This document shows, piece by piece, positions 1 to 9,290 of a stretch of 35,851 nucleotides of DNA. Origin of the DNA: Nemertoderma westbladi. Taxonomy: Eukaryota > Xenacoelomorpha > Nemertodermatida > Nemertodermatidae. Positions within the stretch are counted from its first letter, which is position 1, and every line of letters starts with the position of its first letter. The notes beneath the pieces were generated by a model. The model made no database searches and was not told where the DNA came from. It was given only the letters and a program-made list of their open reading frames with translations. The DNA lies in NCBI GenBank assembly GCA_032718475.1, contig JAUCBJ010006438.1, positions 1 through 35,851 of the forward strand. Reading direction: 5' to 3'. The translations under genes were made by a program, and so were the position numbers.

Positions 1-401
1 AACAAACTATCTTGGGATCAGCCTCGTTGTGGCTGATGTTAACCATCAATCAATATATGTAAGATAAGATAAGATATATTATTTGGAGATAATTCCAGTT
101 GGAAGCAGGAAATTCACGAAATATAAAATAAATACAACACATATTAATGAATTCTTAAAGCGTAACGAAGCGACTTACTGTACTGTATGCTCCAGCTTAT
201 TAAATAAATAAACGTTTACGCAGCTTTACTAACACGCATAATCGTGTAACTGTTTTTGTTCCAGCAACCCGCCTCTGGGTACGGTATGGAACAAGATATG
301 AGAATATATGAATATATTATAAACGGTGTATACTTATATGCTGTATACTCTATATACTGTATATACTGGTATACTACAGTAGTATATAATGTATATATAC
401 T
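1..401. other. Gene-free AT-rich flank
   Basis: I see no coding signal. From about 300 to 415 the sequence is a cryptic TATAC/GTATA-rich stretch, and near 60 there is a short AAGAT repeat. No RNA gene is recognisable. Confidence 0.5.
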
Positions 402-849
402 CTATTGTATTAGGCTGGGTGGAAACCATGCTTGAACACTTCTTGTCTCAAACACGATCAACTCCTACCTGCTGCTTAATTCCGAGCTCTCTGACTAAAA
501 AGCCATGAGCCACGTCTTTTAAATCCTCATTACGGGTTCCTTTAATGTTCATTATGATAAGGTTACGGCGTCCCCGCTGTCTCCCGTATGTCTCACTATG
601 CGTTTTAGTTGAGATCTGTGGGTATCGTCCACCTTTTTCTCCAGCGCCTATAAATTGCATTGTTGAGAGACCATCTACAATCTTAGGAAAAAGAAGAATA
701 CTGTCCAAGTGCTCTTGCGCAAGGGTTGGACCTGGCTTTTCCCTTTCGTGGGCCCTACTAAGGTCATTACACTCGTCATGGAGTGAACACCTACTGCTGC
801 TAACACGTGCTCTCTTCTGTCTATGCAATTTCCTGTGGACAACCTCCAC
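402..849 (-). pseudogene. LINE ORF1 fragment, RRM-like
   Basis: This is a minus-strand reading frame of about 150 codons once one frameshift near 447 is allowed for. The core RRNLIIMNIKGTRNEDLKD, followed by FLVRELGI, matches the pattern of the RRM-type nucleic-acid-binding domain of many non-LTR retrotransposon ORF1 proteins: a basic residue, then NLII, then an acidic stretch, then a helix ending in LGI. Downstream of the frame break the text resumes as FETRSVQAWFPPSL and then meets a stop. ORF1p normally coats the element RNA in the RNP. No start is assignable and the N-terminal part (low-complexity, basic) looks decayed. It lies 3' of the LINE at 1047-3284, so it is probably the remnant of a different insertion. 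The family is unassigned. Confidence 0.5.
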
Positions 850-1234
850 CCCCCGGTTATCCCCACCCCTCGATGCTGAACCGGGTCATGCTCCTTGACA
901 TTACTTTCTCTTGCACAACGTATACAGGGAGCTGTGCCGCATTATTGCCGGAAGCCTAATCCCTAAGGCAGCTGAAGTAGAGGCAGCTGATAGTTAGACT
1001 TCCATACCAGCCAAACTGAGAAGACCTTCCTTTGCAGGGGCTTCCGCTACTACTACTAGGATCGGCATGCTGCATTGCAGCTGCATTTTTAAGAATGCTG
1101 TGCCGGCTTGTCAACAAAATTGCACCGCCACAACTCCCTATCACCCATGACATTTGCTAGATCATCCGCATCTTTAAGGCCAGTGTCCTTTAAGATGCGT
1201 CTCAAGAAAGTCATGGGCTGTCCACCATGCTTAT

Positions 1235-1498
1235 TCACTCCATGAGGCTGCCAAAGTACAAGATGTAATTCCTAACATATGGGCCAAGGTTTAGTAAACC
1301 TCTTAACGATTTGCGGTAGAATACATCAAGAGCGTCACGATCAGTGGAGGTAAGAGAACCTATATTGAATTTTAGTCCATATGTGGTAGCTGGTACAGCG
1401 AGGGAGTCCCACAGTCGGAAGACCACCTTAGGAGGAAGCCAGCGCGTTGTCCATGTCCAGCCTCTAGTGTGAAATGTTTGAGAGTAGTAAGCTATCAA
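1235..1498 (-). pseudogene. LINE ORF2 post-RT region
   Basis: An 87-codon open stretch beginning IAYYSQTFHTRGWTW and continuing with VFRLWDSLAVPATTYGLKF. This is the thumb and post-RT region typical of non-LTR elements, where a hydrophobic 'pattern Pro-ATTYG' follows the helical KVVFRLWDS stretch. It ends near FGSLM, exactly where homology to the shared 3' module starts (about 1240). The module itself continues in another frame (NKHGGQPMTFLRRILKDTGL). Confidence 0.6.
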
Positions 1499-1499
1499 C

Positions 1500-2560
1500 C
1501 CGATAGAATCATTAAGGATTACTTTAGAGTTCGATGAACTTTTAAGGTTGTATCCTAAGAAGGTAAGGGCATAACTTCTTGCAACAAGAGATCCACGTAC
1601 GTTGATAAAGCAGGGTTTAAGACATGGATTTTGGATGCTGTCGACTACAATCCATGAGGTTTTAGTGGGTTCAAAAAGCTAAGACGTACCTCGTCTGCTT
1701 TGTCACTTACATTCATTGCCATATGTTCGAGATCAGTAGCCGAGGTGCTAAGAAGGAGGAAGTCATCAGCGTATACTATGGCGCCTAACCACACAGGGCC
1801 GACACGACAACCTAAGTTGGAACTCTCTAGAGCCGCAGTTTTATCAGCTGTCAATAAGTTAAAAAAAGTTGGTGATAGTAGAGAACCTTGCTTTAAACCT
1901 TGGGCTACATATATGCCGTTGCAATCGATGCTACCATTAAATTTGAGAAAAACTATACCACAAAATTAATATGAGTAGACCATAGCTGCGATGTGAGGGT
2001 TGACTCCATGGTCCAGCAGCTTTCGAATGAGTGTGCAGTACTCAACATTGTCGAAGGCCGATTCTATATCTAGCTGAAGCAGGTACGCTGCGGAGCTTTT
2101 GGATCTGGAATGCTCAATCAGCAATGTGGCGATTACCGTGTCAGTGCCGTGACCCCTTTTGTATGCAGTCTGTTTTGTATGGGTGATGCAGGATACTTTG
2201 CAAGGATAATGTGTTCAAGGATCTTAGCGAATATGTTGATAGATGAGATTGGTCTAGAGGATGAAGGCTTGCGCGGATCTTTGCCTTTACCCTTATATAG
2301 GCTACTGAGGGCACTATGTCCGAAGTGAGAGGGGACAGTTTTTAGCTCAATGCAGAGGTTATATATATTAGCTAAAAGGTTGCACAACGGTTCAGGGTTT
2401 AGGTTCAGTACGTTCTCGACTGTGAGTGAAGAGGAGTCACAGGCTTTACCTCTTGCCAGAGATAGGATAGAGCTCTTTACAGTCAGTGGTGAAATATTTG
2501 GGAGAGGCGAGTTCCTACATGCATTGGTGAGTTCTTCCTGAAGTAGAGTATCATCCCTCT
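1500..2560 (-). pseudogene. LINE ORF2 reverse transcriptase, frame-broken
   Basis: Reading the minus strand across frame changes gives the RT motif series. A finger motif, YKGKGKDPRKPSSSRPISSI, is at about 2310-2250. Motif A, LLQLDIESAFDNVEY, is near 2080-2040. Motif B, GLKQGSLLSPTFFNLL, is near 1900-1850. Motif C, VYADDFLLLS, is near 1785-1755. The catalytic Asp residues of A and C are therefore still legible. Breaks include a frameshift near 2150 and a stop near 1970. The enzyme would copy the element RNA at the nicked target. As it stands it is a pseudogene; clean motif spacing indicates moderate rather than extreme age. Confidence 0.75.
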
Positions 2561-2597
2561 TGGTGGCAGATGAGACCGAGCCTTGAAATTTAGATTG

Positions 2598-3284
2598 CTA
2601 ATGGCTGTAAAGTTTCTCCTGCAATTCAGGGGTTGCGTTGTGTTGGATCTTGGTGGTGATGTTGGACCAGAATCTATGGGGGTTTGAGTCTATCTGACCT
2701 GACCATTTATTTACATAGTCCGCAACCAGATTTTTTGTGAGAAAGTTCTTGAGACGACGTGTAGATCTCTTAGACGCTTTAAATTGTTCAGCTATAGGGT
2801 CGGTGGGATGTTTTCCGCGGGCCTGCCACAGTTCGTAGAGGTCCTTAGTGACACGGCTCCTACTCTGCAGCAAAGTTGACCGAATTCGTAGGTTCTTCGA
2901 AAGCCGAGCAGGTTTCATAATGGGAATATTGGCAAGAGCACTGGCTACTATAGCGTCTCTCATTCTTACAGCGGCATCATTTAGAGCTGAGGGTGAGTGA
3001 TCGCTATCGTCGAGGGTGAACTGAATGCGATTTAGGTCAGTGTCCAGCCAATGCTCAGTCAGGCTCAATATGTTGCAATTAGCTAAATGATCCTTAATGT
3101 ATTCGATGTTAGAACATAATCCTCTCGTATTAAATGTACAACATGTGAGTTTGTTGTTATCTCTGTAAGAGTTACAACTGCTGCCGCTGACCGCTTCGGT
3201 TTCAGTGTTAAATATAGTGCGGTTGGGCCGAGTGGGGTGTGGATTTGTTCTTTTTTCATTTTGTCGGGTTCCAACTTCTGACAT
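2598..3284 (-). pseudogene. LINE ORF2 5' part: truncated APE-like endonuclease plus linker
   Basis: A 228-codon open stretch. Residues about 45-80 read FNTRGLCSNIEYIKDHL, then ILSLTEHWL, which are the first two blocks of an APE-like endonuclease (the Asn strand and the catalytic Glu in TEHWL). The domain then stops: from about residue 85 the sequence is the helical, basic linker (for example NLRIRSTLLQSRSRVTKDLY and KASKRSTRRLKNFL) that lies between endonuclease and RT in these elements. The blocks carrying the DLN and SDH catalytic residues are missing. The inferred cause is an internal deletion of roughly half a kilobase. The product would not nick DNA. The chosen start is the first Met of the open frame and is not supported further. 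Confidence 0.7.
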
Positions 3285-3434
3285 CCCTTTAAGTGATAAA
3301 ACATTAATCTATAAACACAGTGGAGATCTGGAACAAGTTTAGCGGGTAATAGACAGTTTCTACTTCCAAATTAGGCGTATCATCTGAAATATGGATGAAA
3401 AGAAGTCCGAGGAACAAAGTCCATCAGAATACTG

Positions 3435-3785
3435 AAAATACATGGGTGTAAACACTGTGCCGACATTGTCGGCATTACGTTGTGCCGACAGTGTGCAGAT
3501 AAGTTGATGAAAATTTTGAAAATGTTGACATTTTCCGCACAACGTAACGCCAACACTGTTGGCACAACGGCACTGTTGGCACAATGTAACGCCGACACTG
3601 TCGGCACAACGTAACGCCAACACTGTCGGCACAACGTAACGCCGACACTGTCGGCACAACGAAACATCGACACTCAGCACATTATCTGCATACTGTCGGC
3701 GCAACGTTATGCCGACACTGTCGGCATAACGTAACGCCGACACTGTCTGCACATTGTCGGCACCGCGTTTACACCCAAAATACAT
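3435..3785. mobile_element. Foldback-type MITE with 9-bp target-site duplication
   Basis: The element occupies 3444-3776. Its termini are inverted repeats: GGGTGTAAACACTGTGCCGA at the left, and the same read on the other strand from 3776 as GGGTGTAAACGCGGTGCCGA. It is flanked by a perfect direct repeat AAAATACAT at 3435-3443 and 3777-3785. Inside are about ten degenerate copies of a ~25-bp unit, each with the near-palindrome GCCGACACTGTCGGC (7-bp arms, 1-nt centre). There is no transposase. A 9-bp duplication with G-rich TIR starts fits Mutator-like or Merlin-like elements, but this assignment is inference. ORFs of 60-141 codons across it are repeat by-products. Confidence 0.85.
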
Positions 3786-3916
3786 TCATGGGACTAATAT
3801 TTATCAATTTAGGGGGCACCATCTCAAAAGTGCCCAAATCCCATCTCAAATGCCTCTGAATTGTTGGAAACATATACTATCTGATTCCACCCATGATTTC
3901 ATTCGTAACTGCTTAG

Positions 3917-4092
3917 GTTTGTAGTATATTAAACATGCTTAATATTGACACAGATTCAAATGACTTATAGAAAAAGTCTATAAAAAGTTTGTACATGCTT
4001 GAACTTGACACAGAGTCAAATGACTTATAGAAAAAGTCTATAAAAAGTTTGTACATGCTTGAACTTGACACAGAGTCAAATGACTTATAGAA
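3917..4092. repeat. 60-bp tandem repeat, ~2.7 copies
   Basis: Two perfect 60-bp copies lie at 3961-4020 and 4021-4080, preceded by a diverged partial copy (3917-3960) and followed by the first 12 bases of a third. The two central copies are identical, so the duplication is recent. Confidence 0.9.
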
Positions 4093-4378
4093 GATTTTTT
4101 GATGCACACGCTAACTGCATATCGAAATCTTATATTTTTATCAGAGAACTATTCAACTTCTGAACAATATTTCGTCTCCAATCCATGCTGTATGTCACTG
4201 TTGAGATTGTTTATCCGTTGCCCAGCATCGGTTGCCGTAATTCTAAAGCTCCTATTGGTTGCCATACTTTACGATGTTCTTGCGCCCTATTGGCTGTTTC
4301 TATTCTTACAGTGTGTATAATATAATAATTTTATTAAATTAATTTTAATTATTATTTTTATTTTTTAATTTTAATAAT
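4093..4378. other. Intervening sequence with two inverted CCAAT boxes
   Basis: No gene is seen. Two ATTGG boxes, about 4255 and 4290, lie about 35 bp apart, followed by an AT-only stretch from 4321. This could be a decayed promoter, but there is no further support. The AT-rich stretch leads directly into the truncated LINE. Confidence 0.3.
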
Positions 4379-6247
4379 TTTAAACATGCCCGTAATAGCT
4401 ATAATAATCTTAATAAAAAATTGAAAAACAAATATATTAAGGATAAATTCCTAAATCAGAGAACAGCTAAAGGAAAGTGGGCGATAATTAACAGCATACT
4501 AAATAAAAATATTCGATCTACATCACCGGAAATAAAATACAACGGTCGTCTATTAACTCGTCCATTAGACATAGCTAAAACATTTAATGATATTTTCATA
4601 GATATAGGAAAATTTACCGGTCTAGATAACACATTAAATTGGACTCAATATAGGGCACCGAATGTAATAGATCATATAGCAGAACCGAAATTTTCCTTCC
4701 ACTGCATCTGCACTCTTGACATTTTTGAAGCTCTAACCAAACTATCTAACAATAAACCTTCCGGCCCCATTTCGATCCCTACTAGAATCTTTAAATTATC
4801 TGCATGATTTATTAGCTCTCCACTTTCAAATATTACTAATGACTCAATCACTAAATCAATTTTCCCAAATCAACTAAAAATATCTAACGTTACCCCTGTA
4901 TACAAGAAAGGCGACGAATATGACCCAACTAATTACCGTCCAATCTCAGTTACGCACCCAATAGCTAAAATATTCGAAAAAATACTAGTCACGCAAATCG
5001 AACACTACCTCTCACGTAATAACATTTTAACACCATTTCAATTTGGCTTCCGTAAAAGGTTTTCCACTTCTGATGCAATAACATACGCTACAGAAGCATG
5101 GCGGTATGACCTGGATCGTGGTTACCATGTTGCTGTAGCCTTCCTTGACCTTAGCAAGGCTTTCAACTCTCTGGACCATGATACACTAACAACACACCTA
5201 ACTGATCTAGGATTCGAAACAAATGCTTGCAACATGATTAAAAATTACTTACACGACAGACAACAACGAGTTAAAATAGGCCATACATTTTCACCATTCC
5301 TTATAGAGAAACGAGGGGTCCCCCAAGGGACACTCCTTGGCCCCCTTCTCTTCTCCTTATATACTAATTCTATTCCAAATTTAACCTCAAAAGATGCAAA
5401 TCTCATACAATATGCCGATGATACTGCTCTCTATGTCAGCTCCAAAAACGCATCAACTGCTACAGTAGATTTAGCTAAAAATGTACAAAACTTGACCAAT
5501 GTATTCGCAAAATTAAAATTAAAATTGAACCCGGATAAAACTGAATTTTTACTATCGAACCGCAAATAACATTGACTCAATAAAATTAAAAATAAATGAC
5601 ACCTCAATAATTAGCCAATCTAACTGCATTAAATATCTCGGCGTCCTAATCAACAACAAACTAAGTTGGACCGATCATATAAACAACATAATCAAAAAAA
5701 TGTCCACCAGCATTGCAAGTCTTAGGAAAATTAAAGGTCAGTTGCCGCTCAAAACGAAAATCCAATTATATAAAACCTTTGTTCTCCCTTACCATCATTA
5801 TTGCTGTCAATTCCTAATATCTCACCATAATGTTCATGGATTTAAAGACATATTATATAAATTAGAAAAAATTCAGAATTACGGTCTACGATGTACCTTT
5901 AATAAACGATGCAAAGACGTAACGGCAACTGACCTCAGAACCAAATCGAAAATACCCCTACTATCTGCTTTCCGTGAATATTACGGTCTCCTATTTTTCT
6001 ATAAATATATCTACAATATATCTGCCCCTTTTAAAAATCTTGATCTCCCACTGCTCCTAAGAAACACCCAGATCTTAAATAGACGCACATACAAAATCCG
6101 CTTACCTAGATGCCACAACCAATTTGGACATTACAGTCTCACTACACAGCTAATTAAACTATGGAACAAACTACCCATTCATATTAGACAAACAAACACT
6201 TTACAACATTTTAAACTTATAAAGGGTCTATTACTCAAAAGAGGAGG
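4379..6247 (+). mobile_element. 5'-truncated CR1/L2-like LINE, RT nearly complete
   Basis: Plus-strand ORF2 remnant. It starts in the pre-RT linker (KHARNSYNNLNKKLKNKYIK), which aligns by eye with the LINE on the minus strand at 22.6-24.2 kb, so the endonuclease and everything 5' are missing. An in-frame TGA at about 4805 and a frameshift near 5560 break the ORF. RT landmarks are intact: YKKGDEYDPTNYRPIS, FLDLSKAFNSLDHD (motif A), GVPQGTLLGPLLFSLY (motif B) and YADDTALY (motif C). The post-RT part ends LWNKLPIHIRQTNTLQHF, a classic C-terminus for this group. The coding sequence runs straight into a (CA)n tract at 6248, where the tandem duplicated segment starts, so the true 3' end has been lost or replaced. 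Confidence 0.85.
5700..6247 (+). pseudogene. LINE ORF2 post-RT C-terminal segment
   Basis: This is the frame-shifted continuation of the LINE ORF2 above. It covers the thumb helix (TSIASLRKIKGQLPLKTKIQ), the LPYHHYC strand and the end motif WNKLPIHIR. Codons beyond about 6247 read THTHT and are (CA)n, not LINE. The open frame continues to 6362 only by chance, into duplicated-segment sequence. Confidence 0.75.
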
Positions 6248-6362
6248 CACACACACACACACACCCCTCTTTGTACAACCCCCATTCTGGGGACCGTTAT
6301 TTCTATCGGTCGGTTCTGGGGTCGATATTGATTCCCTTATAACTTCTTTATTCTTGGTTTAA

Positions 6363-7354
6363 ATTAAATTATTTTGGCACCAATAGACTCAGGAGACCAT
6401 TTTACGTTATTCTATTGTTTCAAAATTTATCAACTCTAAAGATTGCTAATTTGTTACTCATAGGTTGAACTGGGGTCCTCAAACATACACATTTCACTGG
6501 TGTGTTTAAGTTTTTGTCCAATCACGATCCGGTCCCCACTGTGATTGAGCACATTTCAGCACTCTACCGAATGTTAAACATCAAACAATGTGCTGCCGTG
6601 TCAGACGATATGTGATTGGATAACAAATAATGTTCTGGAATATTCTTGAGAAATAGAAAGGGTTCAATGGGCAGCCACTATCTTCAAATCCTTGTATTCG
6701 TAACTAACTCGGCAATATGATTTTGATTGCGTACTGAATGTGTGAGGAAATAATACGTAGATTTCATTTTTGCTACCAATTTTAACTAAATATTTTAATA
6801 TTTTTTTTGCTATTTGTGATAATAATCAAATTAACCAATGAACTTGAAATAAATAATTAACTAAACCTAAGAAACATTCATTTAATTTCGCAGTATGTAG
6901 TGCCTAACATGATGTTCGTAACATTAATACAGTCAGATAATATAGTTAAATGCTTTAATTCTGAATTACTTAATATATAAGAAGAAAACAATACATGTAT
7001 TATTTCGTTTCTAAAATTTATATTTTAATAAGCGATTCATTTATTTCGTACTGAATATTTAGATAAAATGATGTTGATGTAGATTGCATTTTAGCTACCA
7101 ATTCATTCCGGGGACGTCCCCAGAGTGTAAATCTTCCCCGGTTTGTCGTTGTGTATTCATGCAATTGTCCCCGGTATGAATCAGGTACAACGTAATCCTG
7201 TGTAATCCGTATCCGTATGTAATGTATATTTTTGAATACATATGATTGCATGAACATATCAAGTAGGATAGGGTACTAAGCAAGTTAAATTCTTTAGTAC
7301 TAAATACATAAGAATGAAAACATACGATACGTTGGCCTAGAGGTATTATTTTAA
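6363..7354. other. Non-coding leader of duplicated segment
   Basis: No gene. It contains repeated GGGGTC/GTCCCC-containing patches (for example GGTTGAACTGGGGTCC near 6462 and the block at 7104-7190 with TCCCCGG). The block at 7104-7190 is a shorter relative of the tail block at 12205-12290. The copy-2 equivalent is 12440-13461. Confidence 0.4.
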
Positions 7355-8059
7355 GGCCCCGGTAGCGCTACATGGACATAATTTTTATATTGCCTTGTTA
7401 GAGCAACTTATCATTGTCAGAAACGACCATAACTTTGTATGAAGGTCAATGGAAGATTTGTAATTATAAATAAAAATAAAAAATTCAAATTTTTCAAAAA
7501 TTTGGAAACATATTACCAAATTTTTCGATAAAAATCCAAAAACCTTCAGCAGATTCAATCTTGAGTATTTTTCTTTCTAATTTTTAAAATCGTATCAAAA
7601 ATGTTTGTATGCTCTTTCGATATCTCGAAGCAAAATATCAAAAATTAATTAACAATTGTCATTTTGGTGCTGTTTTTTGTTTTGTTTATTGTTTAATTTT
7701 GACAAATTAAAAATTATCAATATTTTATTCAATTTTGGCCATTTATTTTCCATATTGGAATAAAACAATCAGAATTCGACGTCGAGATATCTGAAGAGAG
7801 CACATCAGAGAACCTCTCTGAGCAAAATTTTTGAAAATTTATTGAAAATTGAATTGTCTGAAGCTATTTTTATGCAAAAAAATACCATTCCGAGATAATT
7901 GCCTTTATAATTTGAAACTTCCCGCGACAAAATTGTCTGTTAATATGTGAGAAAGTCTGTCAATATATATCTATCAACAAGAAAGCATAAAACCATGCTA
8001 AGAATTTTGCTATGGGGGTTTTCCTGATCGTTGATTTCATTTTTGAGGTCAGTTCTCAA

Positions 8060-8470
8060 TTTTAATGAAATCTAGTTTGTCTGAATGTCTGTCTGTCGGT
8101 CTTTCTGACCATCCGACTTATCTGTATTAGAAAAAGACACAGCATTGAGCTAAAAGTTTAGCTATAGGGGTTTTCCTGGTCGCAGAATCCATTTCCAGTG
8201 TCAACATTAAGATTTGATAACACCCAAATTGTCTGTTTGGCTGTCTGACTGTCGGTTATATTTTGACAGACAGACTGACAGGCATACAGACAGAACCAAC
8301 GAGGCCAAATTTTATTAATGACATCAGAAATGAAGTCACCGACCACGAAAACCCACACAGAGAATTTTATTAGACAGATCGTATGTTTTTTATTGACGGT
8401 CAGGTCAAACATACTGACGGACAAACCGACAGTAAAACGGACAGACAGCAATATCTCGAGAAGTAGGACA
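8060..8470. repeat. Cryptic TGTC/GACA-rich stretch
   Basis: Clusters of CTGTCTGTCGG on one side and GACAGACAGACTGACAGG on the other give imperfect complementary arms inside the TTAA element. The same is seen at 14190-14570 in the second copy. This looks like degenerate tetranucleotide expansion; the 97-codon minus-strand ORF over it is not a gene. Confidence 0.5.
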
Positions 8471-8541
8471 GATCTTGCTAAACGGTTTTCAAATTTGGAA
8501 TCTTGATAAAAATCTGCTCTAGATGAAAGTAAAAAAAATTT

Positions 8542-8777
8542 CCTGTGCGGACAGCCGGCACCATTATATCATATACTTATGTGCCACCGCAACTCGAAAT
8601 CCCTCAACCAGCTGGCGAACCACCACCTTCACACTTGCACATGAGGCATCGCACATAACTTTTAATTTATATTTATTGGTATATTTTTATTATTAAATAT
8701 GATCTTAATAATTTTAACACTTGTGGCTTATAACAGCAATTACCATATTTTGGTGTAATAAAAAAAAAAAAAAAAAA
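8542..8777 (+). mobile_element. Nested poly(A)-tailed insertion, copy 1 only
   Basis: About 218 bp (starting CCTGTGCGGACAGCC) followed by 18 A residues at 8760-8777 interrupt the TTAA element. In the second copy the corresponding place (14640-14670) has only short A-rich sequence. The A tail points to retroposition by LINE machinery of an RNA transcribed left to right. I see no A/B boxes, so it could be a processed 3' end, a LINE tail or an unusual SINE. The insertion is inferred to postdate the tandem duplication; loss from copy 2 is the alternative. Confidence 0.6.
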
Positions 8778-8805
8778 TATTGAAGTAGCGCTACCGGGGC
8801 CGTAA

Positions 8806-9290
8806 GAGTTTTTTTCTAATTATATCAACTTTGTACAGTTCTAGAAAAATTGTCATAGGATCAAAAAGTTGAACTTTCTTGGTTATGCCTGTGGTTCACA
8901 ATTTCAAGTTAAGTGCAAGCAGTTTCTATGTGTAAAGTTGATATAATTGGAGAAAATTACAAACATACTTATAAGAAAGAAGCACTTTATAGCGTTATGA
9001 CATTTTATAACACTCGCTTCGTTCAGATAATAAACACACTCTGGCCGACCTCTAAAAAGTGCTACTTTTTACAAAGTGTATTAATAGTAAATAAAATCCA
9101 TGTATAAAATAATTGTAAATACATGGATGCTAACGTGTTTATGGGGTTGAAAAGGAAGAAGAAAAGGTATTGAATACAAGAAGAAGAAGGAGGAATAACT
9201 CGGAAATTATCAAATCTTACCCAAAAAGAAGCAGAGCAACTAGAAGATTGGACAATAAAGCAGAGATACAGAGCGATATTGAAGGTTAAA
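8806..9290. other. Spacer before minisatellite, with short open frame
   Basis: AT-rich spacer. From about 9145 to 9293 one plus-strand frame reads a basic stretch (LNTRRRRRNNSEIIKSYPKR) and ends at a TAA just before the repeats; another frame runs into the repeats (QLEDWTIKQRYRAILKVKEV). Both are also present in copy 2. Comparing the copies in the first frame I count 2 silent and 6 replacement changes, so there is no sign of constraint. Either may be a gene remnant. Confidence 0.3.

Larger units (their letters stand above)
1047..3300 (-). mobile_element. Degraded LINE (family A), EN-RT type
   Basis: The minus strand carries, in 5' to 3' order, an endonuclease N-terminus, a linker, a reverse transcriptase with all main motifs, a post-RT region and a C-terminal module ending in a (TAG)4 tail (CTA repeats at 1047-1058). 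Several frameshifts and stops break the ORF, so this is a dead copy. The endonuclease is cut short: its N-terminal blocks run straight into linker sequence, which implies an internal deletion. The last ~200 bp are shared with the LINE at the right end of the window (35017-35204), although the endonucleases of the two copies differ. The 5' end is placed only approximately. Confidence 0.8.
7351..8805. mobile_element. TTAA-flanked TIR element, copy 1
   Basis: The termini are a perfect 17-bp inverted repeat, GGCCCCGGTAGCGCTAC (7355-7371 and its complement 8785-8801). The left flank is TTAA (7351-7354). The right flank is GTAA here but TTAA in the second copy, so the ancestral target duplication was TTAA, as used by piggyBac and Kolobok transposases. 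There is no transposase ORF; the interior is AT-rich with a TCTG/GACA-rich part. A poly(A)-tailed sequence is nested near the right end. The element is non-autonomous; superfamily assignment rests only on the TTAA target. Confidence 0.8.

Noticed and set aside
3360-3785. Cys-rich repeated ORFs (97-141 codons) and a possible CRISPR-like array
   Set aside because: They are palindromic units within a MITE; there are no unique spacers and the DNA is animal.
8158-8506. ORFs on both strands over the GACA/TGTC-rich stretch
   Set aside because: Low-complexity sequence inside a non-coding TIR element; the copy-2 version is broken.
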